This document shows positions 26,366 through 35,118 of a stretch of DNA of 64,000 bases, piece by piece; the first letter of the stretch is position 1, and each line of letters starts with the position of its first letter. The stretch is from an uncultured Bacteroidota bacterium (GTDB lineage: Bacteria > Bacteroidota > Bacteroidia > Flavobacteriales > Flavobacteriaceae), in NCBI GenBank assembly GCA_902561795.1, contig CACERG010000006.1, forward strand, positions 1-64,000. Direction: 5' to 3'. A program made the translations under genes and the position numbers. The notes under the pieces are model-generated. The model was not told the DNA's origin, did no database searches, and was given only the letters and a program-made list of their open reading frames with translations.

Positions 26366-27166
26366 ATGATAAATGAATATGCATTAATAACTGGAGCATC
26401 CTCGGGAATAGGACTTGAGATTTCAAAATGTTTGGCAGTAAGAGGCTATTCATTAATTCTTGTTTCTCGGAGAAAGCAAATACTAGATGAGATTAGGAAT
26501 GACTTAACTAATCAATTTAAAGTTAATGTAGATATAATTCCTGCTGATCTAGAAGATGAAAAAACACCTGATTTAATTTATGATTATTGTATAGGCAAGG
26601 GATATTTTATTAATTTATTAGTTAATAATGCAGGTTATGCTCTACCAAAACCATTTCATGAAACTCCAATGGAGGATGAGGAGAAATTTCTTCGTGTTTT
26701 AGGTATTTCAGTAGTAGCACTAACAAAATTATTTATTAGAGATATGATAAGAGAAAAAAAAGGTAAAATCATGATGATTTCGTCTGTGGCCGCATTCGCA
26801 CCCCCATCGTCCATTCAAACACTTTATGGCCCCATAAAAACATTTATTAACAGATTTAGTGAAGGATTAAATCTTTCATATAATTCGTTAGGAATTACCT
26901 CAACCGCAATCTGTCCTGGTTATACCATAACAAATTTTCACACTGCAAGTGGGGTTCAGAATGAAATAGATCGTGTTCCTTCATTTATGAAAAAAAAGGC
27001 CTCCCGTGTTGCTGAAGAGGCAGTCGTAGAAACATTAAAAGGTAAAAAAGTTTATGTACCTACTTTAACTTTTAAAATTATAGTTTTTTTGTTAAAGGTA
27101 ATGCCGCAATCTTTATTTTGGTTTTTTAGTAAAAGATTAGCCCCTGGGCGATATGAGAAAATATAG
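26366..27166 (+). CDS. Short-chain dehydrogenase/reductase
   Basis: Classical SDR oxidoreductase with the NAD(P)-binding TGASSGIG motif at residues 8-15, the NNAG motif, a catalytic serine in MMISSVAAF and the active-site YGPIK (YxxxK). The arginine pair after the glycine motif (SRRKQ) favours NADPH. The C-terminal hydrophobic stretch (LTFKIIVFLLKVMPQSLFWF) is typical of DltE/YqjQ-like SDRs that sit at the membrane. The substrate is unknown. The adjacent methyltransferase on the other strand ends one base after it. Confidence 0.88.
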   Translation: MINEYALITGASSGIGLEISKCLAVRGYSLILVSRRKQILDEIRNDLTNQFKVNVDIIPADLEDEKTPDLIYDYCIGKGYFINLLVNNAGYALPKPFHETPMEDEEKFLRVLGISVVALTKLFIRDMIREKKGKIMMISSVAAFAPPSSIQTLYGPIKTFINRFSEGLNLSYNSLGITSTAICPGYTITNFHTASGVQNEIDRVPSFMKKKASRVAEEAVVETLKGKKVYVPTLTFKIIVFLLKVMPQSLFWFFSKRLAPGRYEKI

Positions 27167-27167
27167 T

Positions 27168-27779
27168 TTATTTGATTCCAGTTACAATTAGCGTTCCTTT
27201 CCAATCTTCTTTTTCACCATACCTCCATGATTTAATGTCATTATATCCTGCACTTTTAAAAAAATTCATCCAGTCTTTTTCACTAAATAATTTCATACCA
27301 TTTATCCCAAAACTTTCAGGCCAGCTGTGAGAAATTTTATTTTCAAAATAGAAATCAATACCAATAATTAGCCTTCCATTAGGTTTTAGCCAAAAGTTAA
27401 AAATATCATTTATTAATTTCTTGGGATCTTCAACATAGTAAATAACCTCCATCGAATGAACTATGTTTACCTTTTCGTGTGGTCTCCAAGTCATTAAGTC
27501 TGCACAATGATATTCATATCCAGGAAGTATTTTTTTTGCCTTTGCAATCATTTTTTTTGAGCCATCTACCCCAATGGCTTTTTCACACTTTTTATTTTCA
27601 GAAACTTTCCTTATTAACCAACCGTTTCCACAACCAGCATCTATAAATGTAAAGTTATTTAAATTTTTTATTGAATAATTAATCATGTTAATTACTGAAT
27701 CTTTATGGTTTTTTTCCATACCAAAATCCTTATCTAAATCAGCCCATTCTCCAAATACCTCAATTGCATTTTTTTTCAT
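27168..27779 (-). CDS. Class I SAM-dependent methyltransferase
   Basis: Small methyltransferase of Rossmann type. Motif I is FIDAGCGNGWLIRKV, followed by the acidic GVDGSK loop that binds the SAM ribose, and the VHSMEVIYYVEDPKKLI segment (motifs II-III). No substrate-recognition domain is present, which suggests a small-molecule substrate. 203 aa. The gene ends one base from the convergent SDR and starts 19 bases after the YqaA-like gene, with which it is likely co-transcribed. Confidence 0.87.
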   Translation of the reverse strand: MKKNAIEVFGEWADLDKDFGMEKNHKDSVINMINYSIKNLNNFTFIDAGCGNGWLIRKVSENKKCEKAIGVDGSKKMIAKAKKILPGYEYHCADLMTWRPHEKVNIVHSMEVIYYVEDPKKLINDIFNFWLKPNGRLIIGIDFYFENKISHSWPESFGINGMKLFSEKDWMNFFKSAGYNDIKSWRYGEKEDWKGTLIVTGIK

Positions 27780-27798
27780 TTTATTAAACTATTAAATG

Positions 27799-28251
27799 TT
27801 AAAAGAAAAAATTATAACCTAAAATAGTGATTAAGGCCCAAAAGAAATATCTTATCATTTTACCTATAAACATCCATAGGCTAACCTTAAAAAAATTTAT
27901 TTTATAAAATCCTAGTCCAACAGCAAAGACGTCACCTACTAAGGGCAACCAACAGAAAAATGCTAAAGGACTTTTCCATTTATCAACCTTCTCTTTAACT
28001 TTTCCAATTTTTGTTTTATTCAAACCTGTAAAATATTTTATATAAGTCCATTCTCCTAGTCTTCCTAAACCATAACTACTTATTCCTCCTAGCCAGTTTC
28101 CCAGCGTTGCAATAATTAGACACGTTGCAAGTGGATATTGATTTGCAAGTAGAATGCTCAAAACTAATTCGGAACTAAAAGGTATTATAGTAGCAGCAAT
28201 AAAACTCGAAATAAAAAGCCCTAATAGACCCAGTTCAAAAAAATTCTCCAT
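27799..28251 (-). CDS. YqaA-like DedA/VTT membrane protein
   Basis: Short integral membrane protein (150 aa) of the YqaA branch of the SNARE-associated/DedA superfamily. The signature runs from FIAATIIPFSSELVLSILL through TLGNWLGGISSYGLGR to CWLPLVGDVFAVGLGFYK, with re-entrant hydrophobic segments. DedA relatives flip undecaprenyl phosphate or phospholipids, and a role in membrane lipid homeostasis is possible here. It is the first gene of a two-gene unit with the methyltransferase. Confidence 0.87.
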   Translation of the reverse strand: MENFFELGLLGLFISSFIAATIIPFSSELVLSILLANQYPLATCLIIATLGNWLGGISSYGLGRLGEWTYIKYFTGLNKTKIGKVKEKVDKWKSPLAFFCWLPLVGDVFAVGLGFYKINFFKVSLWMFIGKMIRYFFWALITILGYNFFF

Positions 28252-28374
28252 TTATTTCTAATTTGGTTTCATGATAATTTAGTTTTATGACAGATAACAA
28301 TTGGTTAAATTAATATTTATTAAGAATCAAATTTGATTATATTTATGTGTCAATATTATTCAAATTAATTTATA

Positions 28375-31300
28375 ATGAGGCTGACCATAAACCTATCCTT
28401 ACACCTTTTTCTCTCATTATTTTTTGTTGTTGCCCAAGAAAAGTACACCTCTAATGTTAACGATAAAAAACTCGGCAACCTTGAAATTAAGAATTATACA
28501 AATAAATTTTTAGAAAGGCCAGAGTCTGTCTGGTCAGTAATACGGTCTAGTGAGTCAAAAAAAATATTTTATGGGACCTATGGGGGAGTTCTTGAATACG
28601 ATGGAATAAATGTAAAATCAATAGAAATTGGCGGTCCAATAGAAAATGAAATTAGAACATCATTTACAAGAACTTTACTAGAGGATCAAAACAAAAATAT
28701 TTATGCTGCAGGTGGAGGATTTTTTGGGAAAATTATAGATAGTGATTTTGGTGGGTCTGAATATGTTTCATTGATGGAAAAAATTCCTGATACGATCAAT
28801 CCATATATCCAAGTTTTTTGGGGGGGTGTTAACAAAGAAAATGACATTTATCTGTACACACGTGACTTGATATTTAAATATAATGGACAAGAATTTGATA
28901 AAATATTTAGGATTTCAGATAGAGAAGAAGGGGTTGATTCCTATGGCTCAATCCAAACAATATTAAAAGTTGATGACAGAATTTTCGCAAGAGTTTGGGG
29001 AATAGGCTTGTTTGAATTGATAAATGATAATTTTCAATTTATAGAAAACTCTGAGCTTTTTTCATCAAATAGGATTGAGTCTATGGTCTCTTTGGATGAT
29101 AACAAAATAGCTATTTTCAGCAGCAAACTAGGTGTTGTAATTTTTGATAATCTCAATAATTTTAAATTACTCAATAAAAAACAAGTAAATAAGTGGTTAA
29201 AAGAGAAACTTATTTATAACGTATCAGAAGTAAAAAAACTTTCAGACGGAAAAATACCCTTAATTTCTTTTGAAGGAGGAGTTTTGGTACTTAATAAAAA
29301 TTTAGATGTAGTCGATGTAATTGATCAGAGAGATGGATTACTTTCCAATACTATCACCTCAATTTATGTTGATCAAAATGATGATATTTATTCTACTAGT
29401 CTTTTATCTGCCTCCAAAATTAAGTTAAGTAATTCAGTTACAAGCTTTACAGAATCCAATGGGATAAAAGGTCTTGTTCAGAAAATTAAAAAAATTGACA
29501 ACAACATCTATTTTAGCACAACAGAGGATATTTTTCGTGTTGATGAAAGTAAATCGTCACTAAATAATAACAAAATTGTAGATCTTCAAATAAATGATAT
29601 CCCCAAAGACTTCATATCGTTTGGTGGAAATATTCTATCAGTAAATAATCTAAACTCTTTACTTATTCGAAAGCAAAACAAAAGTTTAGTATCTAATGAT
29701 AGACTTTTAGAATCTCCGTTAAAAAGTATGTTGGATGATAGACTCTTAATTATGGCTCATCCCATTGAGGGTATTATTTTCTTTAAACGAATTAATGATA
29801 ATAGTATAATTAAAATTAAAAGTGGTAAAATACTGAATCAACAAGGAGTCTTAGGTATCAAGGAAATTGCAAAGGGAGTTTTATTCGTTGAAACTATAAA
29901 CAATGAAGGGTCTTTTATCTGTATTTATGATAAAAAAGGCAATATAAAGTCAAAAAGATTACTGACTCCTGATAATCAAAGGGTTTTTAATTCTGAGAAT
30001 TTTCCAAATGATCAAATATTTAATTCACAAATAGACCAGGAAGAATATTTTATTCCATTGGAGTTAAATTTGATTAGTACAGGTGCAGGGTTTTTCATTT
30101 TTGATCAAAATCTAGATCTATATGGTTTTACTGAGGAATTTGATTTAAGTTCAACAGGACAGAATTTACTCTCTATTTTTGAAAAAAATCTCACCAATTT
30201 TGACCCAATAACAAGACTTGCTAATATATCTGGAAGGCAGCAATTTACTTCTGTAAATCCCATAACAAAAAATAATTGGTTCCTATCCAGTCTGGCCTTA
30301 ATTGAAGTAAGTTTTAAAGAAAACGGTCAGTATGAGATTGTTGGAGAATATCCATACGGAGTTATTGATATAAATGAATTGTCAGGAGCTATTCTTGCAG
30401 ACAATATTGGTTCAGAAAACCTTTTATGGCTGGGTTCTAAGGATTCAAAATTAATTAGCTATCTCCCAAATAAATATATTAATGAGAAAAAAATTAATGT
30501 AAAACCGATAATAAATAGTGCTTTTTTTGGTGGTCAAATTGTTAATCTATTTCAAAATGATTTTACTTACAATGATTCTAGAAATATTAAAATCGATTTT
30601 AGTTTTCCATCGCTTGAAAAAGTTGAGGAAAATCTTTTCAGATATAGGTTAATTGGGTTAAATGAAAATTGGACAGATTGGTCTGCAACTACCGAAGGTA
30701 TTTTTACTAACCTTTATGAGGGAGATTATATTTTTGAGGTGCAAGCTTTAGATGCAAATTTTAATGAAAGTGAAATTGAAAGTTACCTATTTTCTATCAG
30801 CCCTCCTTGGTATAGATCATTTTTAGCCTATTTTATTTATGTTCTGGTTATAGTAGGATTAATATGGTTTTTTGGAAAATATCAAGCTAAACGATCATTG
30901 GCTAAGGCTGAAAATGAGAGAAGAGAAAAAGATCTTGAGGAAGCTAAGCAAATTCAGGAAAGTATGCTACCGAAATCATATCCAAAAATTGAGGGTCTAA
31001 GTATAACAGCTGGATTAATAACATCAACAGAAGTAGGTGGAGATTATTACGATTTTTTTGAAAGTAATGATAAAAGCGATAGCGTTCATGTTATTTGCGG
31101 TGATGCTACTGGGCACGGTACTGCAGCTGGTATGATGGTATCAATTATAAAATCTGCTCTTAATGGGCTTCCGAATCTTCCTGTCAATGAAATACTTGAG
31201 AGATTAAATAATATCGTGAAGAAAATTAATTTGGGTAGGTTAAGGATGAGTTTAAATGTTGCTAAAATTGATAAAAATCAAATCCAAATAAGTGCTGCAG

Positions 31301-31644
31301 CAATGCCACCAACATATCTATTTAATGCAAAATTAAATGTCTGTGAGGAAATTATGATTGAAGGATTACCTCTAGGGGGCTTAAAAAATGAAAAATTCAC
31401 AATGCTTAAGAAGAAATTTCAAAAGGGGGACGTCCTAGTAATGCTTTCAGATGGATTGCCAGAAGCATCAAATGAAGACAAGGAGATGTATGACTATGAT
31501 AGAATTAAGGAATTAATATCTAAAAACCATTTAAAAGAGCCAAAAGAGATTAAAAAAGAAATGTTTGAAAGTCTTAATGAATGGATTAATGGTGGTGTAC
31601 CAGAAGATGACGTGACATTAGTTATTGTTAAAAAAGTAGCTTAA
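28375..31644 (+). CDS. Transmembrane propeller sensor with SpoIIE/RsbU-type phosphatase domain
   Basis: Large signalling phosphatase (1089 aa). A signal sequence leads to a periplasmic region of about 700 residues made of propeller blades of Reg_prop type (for example RVWGIGLFEL and DGLLSNTITSIYVDQNDD). A Y_Y_Y domain follows at about 705-800, with RYRLIGLNENWTDWS. One transmembrane helix lies at about 813-835, then a charged coiled-coil linker with EEAKQIQESMLP. The cytoplasmic PP2C/SpoIIE domain (about 870-1088) keeps GGDYYDFF near 887, CGDATGHG, SDGLPEA and PEDDVT acidic residues. Known members dephosphorylate a phospho-STAS anti-sigma antagonist. It stands near an RsbW-like and a STAS gene, so those are the likely partners; the signal sensed outside is unknown. 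Confidence 0.92.
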   Translation: MRLTINLSLHLFLSLFFVVAQEKYTSNVNDKKLGNLEIKNYTNKFLERPESVWSVIRSSESKKIFYGTYGGVLEYDGINVKSIEIGGPIENEIRTSFTRTLLEDQNKNIYAAGGGFFGKIIDSDFGGSEYVSLMEKIPDTINPYIQVFWGGVNKENDIYLYTRDLIFKYNGQEFDKIFRISDREEGVDSYGSIQTILKVDDRIFARVWGIGLFELINDNFQFIENSELFSSNRIESMVSLDDNKIAIFSSKLGVVIFDNLNNFKLLNKKQVNKWLKEKLIYNVSEVKKLSDGKIPLISFEGGVLVLNKNLDVVDVIDQRDGLLSNTITSIYVDQNDDIYSTSLLSASKIKLSNSVTSFTESNGIKGLVQKIKKIDNNIYFSTTEDIFRVDESKSSLNNNKIVDLQINDIPKDFISFGGNILSVNNLNSLLIRKQNKSLVSNDRLLESPLKSMLDDRLLIMAHPIEGIIFFKRINDNSIIKIKSGKILNQQGVLGIKEIAKGVLFVETINNEGSFICIYDKKGNIKSKRLLTPDNQRVFNSENFPNDQIFNSQIDQEEYFIPLELNLISTGAGFFIFDQNLDLYGFTEEFDLSSTGQNLLSIFEKNLTNFDPITRLANISGRQQFTSVNPITKNNWFLSSLALIEVSFKENGQYEIVGEYPYGVIDINELSGAILADNIGSENLLWLGSKDSKLISYLPNKYINEKKINVKPIINSAFFGGQIVNLFQNDFTYNDSRNIKIDFSFPSLEKVEENLFRYRLIGLNENWTDWSATTEGIFTNLYEGDYIFEVQALDANFNESEIESYLFSISPPWYRSFLAYFIYVLVIVGLIWFFGKYQAKRSLAKAENERREKDLEEAKQIQESMLPKSYPKIEGLSITAGLITSTEVGGDYYDFFESNDKSDSVHVICGDATGHGTAAGMMVSIIKSALNGLPNLPVNEILERLNNIVKKINLGRLRMSLNVAKIDKNQIQISAAAMPPTYLFNAKLNVCEEIMIEGLPLGGLKNEKFTMLKKKFQKGDVLVMLSDGLPEASNEDKEMYDYDRIKELISKNHLKEPKEIKKEMFESLNEWINGGVPEDDVTLVIVKKVA

Positions 31645-31656
31645 TTTAAAAATATT

Positions 31657-32022
31657 TCAGTTTGTTGAGTAGGTTGAATAAGTTTGTGGAGTTTTACTCT
31701 GGTAAGTATAATTATTCTTTTTGTTCTTTTCCGAGCTTTTCACCTTTTCCTTTTTTGAAATATTAGACTGTTTTACTGAATTTGAGCCATAACCATTGTA
31801 AGAAACATTTTTCTTCAATGAGCTTTTTTTGTCTATGTTAACAGCAACAGAGTTTTTATAATTGATTTTTCTATCTTGTTGAGTGAATAAATTTTGGCTT
31901 TTTGCGTCGATTTTTGAGAAGGCGTTAATGATTTCTTCACTACTTGTTTGATCGGAGTTTTTTTCATTACATGAAACAAAAATCAAAGCCATGGTAATGA
32001 AAAAAGAAAAAAATTTATTCAT
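31657..32022 (-). CDS. Small polar lipoprotein, copy 2 of a duplicated gene
   Basis: A 121-residue lipoprotein: signal peptide with lipobox IFVSC (C18), then a lysine-, serine- and asparagine-rich chain ending TYSTN. It is a paralogue of the protein encoded at 32967-33323: both have NAF.x.ID, LFT, a YxNSV segment, a YxGYGS box and a C-terminal YSTN. The low-complexity basic C-terminal half is probably disordered in the periplasm. I do not recognise the family. It is last in a four-gene minus-strand operon made of two short/long lipoprotein pairs, with gaps of 5-7 bases. Confidence 0.65.
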   Translation of the reverse strand: MNKFFSFFITMALIFVSCNEKNSDQTSSEEIINAFSKIDAKSQNLFTQQDRKINYKNSVAVNIDKKSSLKKNVSYNGYGSNSVKQSNISKKEKVKSSEKNKKNNYTYQSKTPQTYSTYSTN

Positions 32023-32029
32023 GGAATTT

Positions 32030-32959
32030 TTATTTAATTCGTTTGTAAACTAATCCTCTTCCAGTAGCTTCACTATTATTAATCAATCCTGAATTGGATT
32101 TATCTATCTGAAGAAATAAATCATCATTATAAAAGGTTATTTCATGTGTTTGTCTGTTAACTTTTGGGTCAAATGTTGGAGTAGAAATTCCAGAGCCCCA
32201 TTCTTGATATTCATATAACATATTATTTTCGATGTCCAATTCAAATGATCCGTAACCACCTAAACCTCCATATAACATCTCATTGGGTTCAGCAAAACCA
32301 GTTAAGTCTAGTTGATACATATATCTACCACCAGACATAATCTTTACATCCAAAATAACATCACCTGGTGCAGAAGTAGTGTCAACAGGAATATCATTTA
32401 CATATGCAATTTCATAAACTCTTTTCCATACACCGTCGATTTTTGACTTTGGCGCTAAATCAGGGAGCTTCTCCCAATATTCAGCATAGTTGCTTTCAGC
32501 ACTATTTTTTTGTGAAAAAGTTTCGCTATTAACTAAATTAATACTCATATTCCATGCTTGGGAATTTGTCCCTTGTTTATCCTTATACTCCTTCAATCCA
32601 GATCCCATTAATCCTGTCCCATTAGACATTAATTCAGTCAAAGAATCCCTTGAGTAAATATTAAACTTACCATAGCCTCCGGACCCTCCTTTCCATGGAG
32701 CAGTAGAATCTTTCCAAAAGTTATTTAACCACATAACACGATCGCTTAAATAAGCTTTGATTTGCTTATTATCAGGATTTTCAGAATCTTTAAAAGCTAA
32801 GGTATCAACTTCAATACCATTCATTAATTGGATGGTTCCAACTCTATTCCAAAAACCAAGAATATCTTCTTCATAAGAATCAACATTAGGTTTTGTTTGA
32901 TTGTTACCGCAAGAAGATATTAATATTATTAGTAGTACAAAAAATATTTTTTTTATCAT
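32030..32959 (-). CDS. Two-domain lipoprotein, copy 2 of a duplicated gene
   Basis: A 309-residue lipoprotein (lipobox LISSC, C17). It holds two similar halves, each starting with a tryptophan-containing opening (GFWNRVG near residue 35, GVWKRVYE near 172). Each half has a VDT element (IEVDTLAF, IPVDTTS) and a glycine-rich GGYG box (GGSGGYGKF, GGLGGYGSF). The fold looks beta-rich and lipocalin-like, but this is a guess. The whole protein is paralogous to the one at 33329-34267 and both end with an [LI]VY[KR]RIK-type tail. It lies 7 bases after its short partner gene. No known function. Confidence 0.7.
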   Translation of the reverse strand: MIKKIFFVLLIILISSCGNNQTKPNVDSYEEDILGFWNRVGTIQLMNGIEVDTLAFKDSENPDNKQIKAYLSDRVMWLNNFWKDSTAPWKGGSGGYGKFNIYSRDSLTELMSNGTGLMGSGLKEYKDKQGTNSQAWNMSINLVNSETFSQKNSAESNYAEYWEKLPDLAPKSKIDGVWKRVYEIAYVNDIPVDTTSAPGDVILDVKIMSGGRYMYQLDLTGFAEPNEMLYGGLGGYGSFELDIENNMLYEYQEWGSGISTPTFDPKVNRQTHEITFYNDDLFLQIDKSNSGLINNSEATGRGLVYKRIK

Positions 32960-32966
32960 AATATAT

Positions 32967-33323
32967 CTAATTTGTTGAATAAGCTGAAAATTGAAGATTA
33001 ACTTTTGGCTTTGATTTAACTTTCACTTTTTTGGCTTTTTGGAGGTCATCCTTTTCAACTTTTTTCTTTTTATTATTTAATGATCCATAACCACTATATC
33101 CTGAGTTTGTGTTTGATGTTAATGATTTTTTCAATGACTCAGCTTTATTTACAGAATTGTTGTAAGATTTAATTCTTTCTTCTTTGGTAAAAAGTTTTTT
33201 GTCTCTATTATCAATATTATCGAAAGCATTAGATTTAGTTTTACTTTCTTTAGCGTCAGCTTCTGAACATGTGTTGAGTATCAGTAGTGGAAATAGAATT
33301 AAAAGGTAACTTAAACTTTTCAT
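32967..33323 (-). CDS. Small polar lipoprotein, copy 1 of a duplicated gene
   Basis: A 118-residue lipoprotein with signal peptide and lipobox ILNTC (C19). The mature part is polar and lysine-rich, with NAFDNIDNRDKKLFTKEER, a SGYSGYGS box and the C-terminal AYSTN shared with the protein at 31657-32022. The conserved end suggests a functional C-terminal tag or contact. It lies 5 bases after the long lipoprotein gene at 33329 and 7 before the second long one. Function unknown. Confidence 0.65.
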   Translation of the reverse strand: MKSLSYLLILFPLLILNTCSEADAKESKTKSNAFDNIDNRDKKLFTKEERIKSYNNSVNKAESLKKSLTSNTNSGYSGYGSLNNKKKKVEKDDLQKAKKVKVKSKPKVNLQFSAYSTN

Positions 33324-33328
33324 GGGCT

Positions 33329-34267
33329 TTATTTTATTCTTCGGTATATTAAACCCCTTGTTCTTTCTCGTTGACCCTGAAGATCAGGGGCATTTTTTCC
33401 TATTTGTAAGAAAGTATCATCATCATAAAATGTCATATCATGGTACCAAGTCCAAGATCTTGGTATTGTATCCAATACAAAGTTGCCAGAGCCATACTGA
33501 ATATATTCTCGTAATTCATCATTCGAGTATTCTATTTCTCCAAAGCCTCCAGCTCCACCAAAGCCAGGCTTGGTTGGATCTGTTTGGATTTTTGTTCTGT
33601 CAACCTGATATAAAAAATAACCATCTTTCATAACTTTTATGTCAAGAATTACATCTGACGGAACTGAGGTTGTATCTACAGCGACACCATTTACATAAAT
33701 TATTTCATATGCCCTTTTCCAAACACCATCAATTTTTGATTCTGGTAAACTTGGCATTTTTTCATAAAATTCAGCCATAGCAATACCTTCTTCATTAGCT
33801 TCTCCTTTTTGAATATAATTCTTTTCTGTTAGGGTATAACCAAATTTAAATGGTATAGTGGAGGTTTTTGCCTCATCTCTCAAATTTTTCATGTACATAG
33901 CCATATCTCCAGTGGCGTGAGACATAAATTCTGTAATTGAATCCTTTTCAATTTTAAATTTACCATATCCGCCCATTGAACCCTTCCATGGTGAGTTTGG
34001 GCTTGGATTATTCATAATCCAAAAAATGTTTCCATCTAAAAAGGCCTTCATCTGAATAAAATCCTTTCCAGGGGGATCTAAATCACCATCGGCATAATAA
34101 AGAGTGTCTACCGGTTTGCCATTCACAAATTGGACCATTCCAGTTCTTTTCCAAAAACCTTCAATCATTGAAGATTCATCAGGCGTAGTTGCTTTGTCTT
34201 TTGGTGCTTCACCACATGAAATTGCGAGTAAAATTATTAGTGAGCTTAATGATTTGGTTAATTTCAT
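33329..34267 (-). CDS. Two-domain lipoprotein, copy 1 of a duplicated gene
   Basis: A 312-residue lipoprotein (lipobox LAISC, C18) with two internal repeats: GFWKRTG near residue 38 and GVWKRAYE near 182. They share PVDTLYY/AVDTTS elements and GGYGKF/GGFGEI boxes. It is clearly paralogous to the protein at 32030-32959; VWKR.YEI.YVN..VDTTS.P.DVILD.K is shared between the second halves. It is the first gene of the four-gene lipoprotein operon, transcribed away from the RsbW-like/STAS/cyclase operon across a 93-base AT-rich gap that must hold both promoters. Function unknown; a role as an outer-membrane signal or cargo-binding part of the island is possible. Confidence 0.7.
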   Translation of the reverse strand: MKLTKSLSSLIILLAISCGEAPKDKATTPDESSMIEGFWKRTGMVQFVNGKPVDTLYYADGDLDPPGKDFIQMKAFLDGNIFWIMNNPSPNSPWKGSMGGYGKFKIEKDSITEFMSHATGDMAMYMKNLRDEAKTSTIPFKFGYTLTEKNYIQKGEANEEGIAMAEFYEKMPSLPESKIDGVWKRAYEIIYVNGVAVDTTSVPSDVILDIKVMKDGYFLYQVDRTKIQTDPTKPGFGGAGGFGEIEYSNDELREYIQYGSGNFVLDTIPRSWTWYHDMTFYDDDTFLQIGKNAPDLQGQRERTRGLIYRRIK

Positions 34268-34360
34268 AGATAGAAATTTTATATTGATTTATGATTAATT
34301 TTTTATAAATATAAATTTTATATAAATTAGATCCAAGTATTCATAAACCAATTTTAGATA

Positions 34361-34783
34361 ATGAAGAAAAACCCTACTGTCGAACTAAAACTTCCGATTT
34401 TAAAGGACATGGAGCTTGTTGCTACACATACTTCTGATGTTGTAGCTAAGTACATGAATTTATCTGAGGAAAAATCTGCTGAAATTTCAATGGCACTTAT
34501 CGAAGCATGTATCAATGCTTTTGAACATTCTGAAACAAAAGAAGATATATACATACATTTTATAATTAGTGATGATGTGTTGACGATTAAGGTCATAGAC
34601 AAAGGTGTTGGATTTGATGCTTCTTCTATAGAATTGCCTAATATAGATAAAAAAATTACCGACGAAAGAAAACGTGGCTGGGGACTTATGCTAATTAAAG
34701 AGCTAATGGATAAAGTTGATTATGAATCCGATAATACTGGAACAACATTAACAATGACTAAAAATAAAGAAACTGATGAGTAG
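34361..34783 (+). CDS. RsbW/SpoIIAB-like serine kinase (HATPase)
   Basis: Small GHKL-fold protein of the anti-sigma-factor kinase type, 140 aa. The N-box EACINAFEHS gives E48, N52 and H56, the G1 box is DKGVGFD (80-86) and the G2 box is RGWGLM (105-110). These are the residues that bind ATP and magnesium in SpoIIAB and RsbW, so kinase activity is plausible. Its stop overlaps the start of the STAS gene by 8 bases. By homology it would phosphorylate that STAS protein and, when the STAS protein is dephosphorylated, be captured by it and release another partner. No sigma factor gene is nearby. Confidence 0.92.
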   Translation: MKKNPTVELKLPILKDMELVATHTSDVVAKYMNLSEEKSAEISMALIEACINAFEHSETKEDIYIHFIISDDVLTIKVIDKGVGFDASSIELPNIDKKITDERKRGWGLMLIKELMDKVDYESDNTGTTLTMTKNKETDE

Positions 34784-35117
34784 TATTACAGGTAAAAGTA
34801 TTAGGGATGGAATTGTAATTATTTCAACAGAAGGTTATTTTAATAAAGATTTGGGTGAAGCATTAAAAGCAGTATCCGAGGAAGAAATTCAAAATGGCCA
34901 TAAAAACTTTCTAATTAATCTTGAAAACTCAAAAATTGTAAATAGTATCGGGGCCTCAATTTTAATTGAAATAATTGAAGATCTTCAGTCCATGGACGGC
35001 TCATTAAATTTTTGCAACTTAGCTCCTATCATTGCTAAGACTTTCAAGATAATGGGGTTAACAAAGTATTGTGAAACTTTTGAAAATGAAGATGCAGCCA
35101 TAGCTAAATTGGCTTAA
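34776..35117 (+). CDS. STAS-domain antagonist (RsbV/SpoIIAA-like)
   Basis: Single STAS domain of 113 aa. The phosphorylation loop reads KIVNSIGAS: S57 aligns with the phosphoserine of SpoIIAA (S58 of MDSSG) and RsbV, but the aspartate before it is asparagine (N56) and the next Ser/Thr is isoleucine. The C-terminal helix FKIMGLTKYCETFENEDAAIAKL is typical of the family. It is translationally coupled to the RsbW-like kinase gene and one base before the cyclase gene. It should be the substrate of the kinase and of the two SpoIIE-type phosphatases in the window; this pairing is inferred. Confidence 0.9.
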   Translation: MSSITGKSIRDGIVIISTEGYFNKDLGEALKAVSEEEIQNGHKNFLINLENSKIVNSIGASILIEIIEDLQSMDGSLNFCNLAPIIAKTFKIMGLTKYCETFENEDAAIAKLA

Positions 35118-35118
35118 A

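Noticed and set aside
33322-33633. Plus-strand open frame of 103 codons over the lipoprotein gene
   Set aside because: Opposite to a gene with a good lipobox and internal repeats; the frame is phenylalanine- and histidine-rich without features.
34361-35117. A classical SigB/SigF anti-sigma module
   Set aside because: The kinase and STAS genes fit, but no sigma factor gene was found anywhere in the window, so I do not call the kinase an anti-sigma factor.
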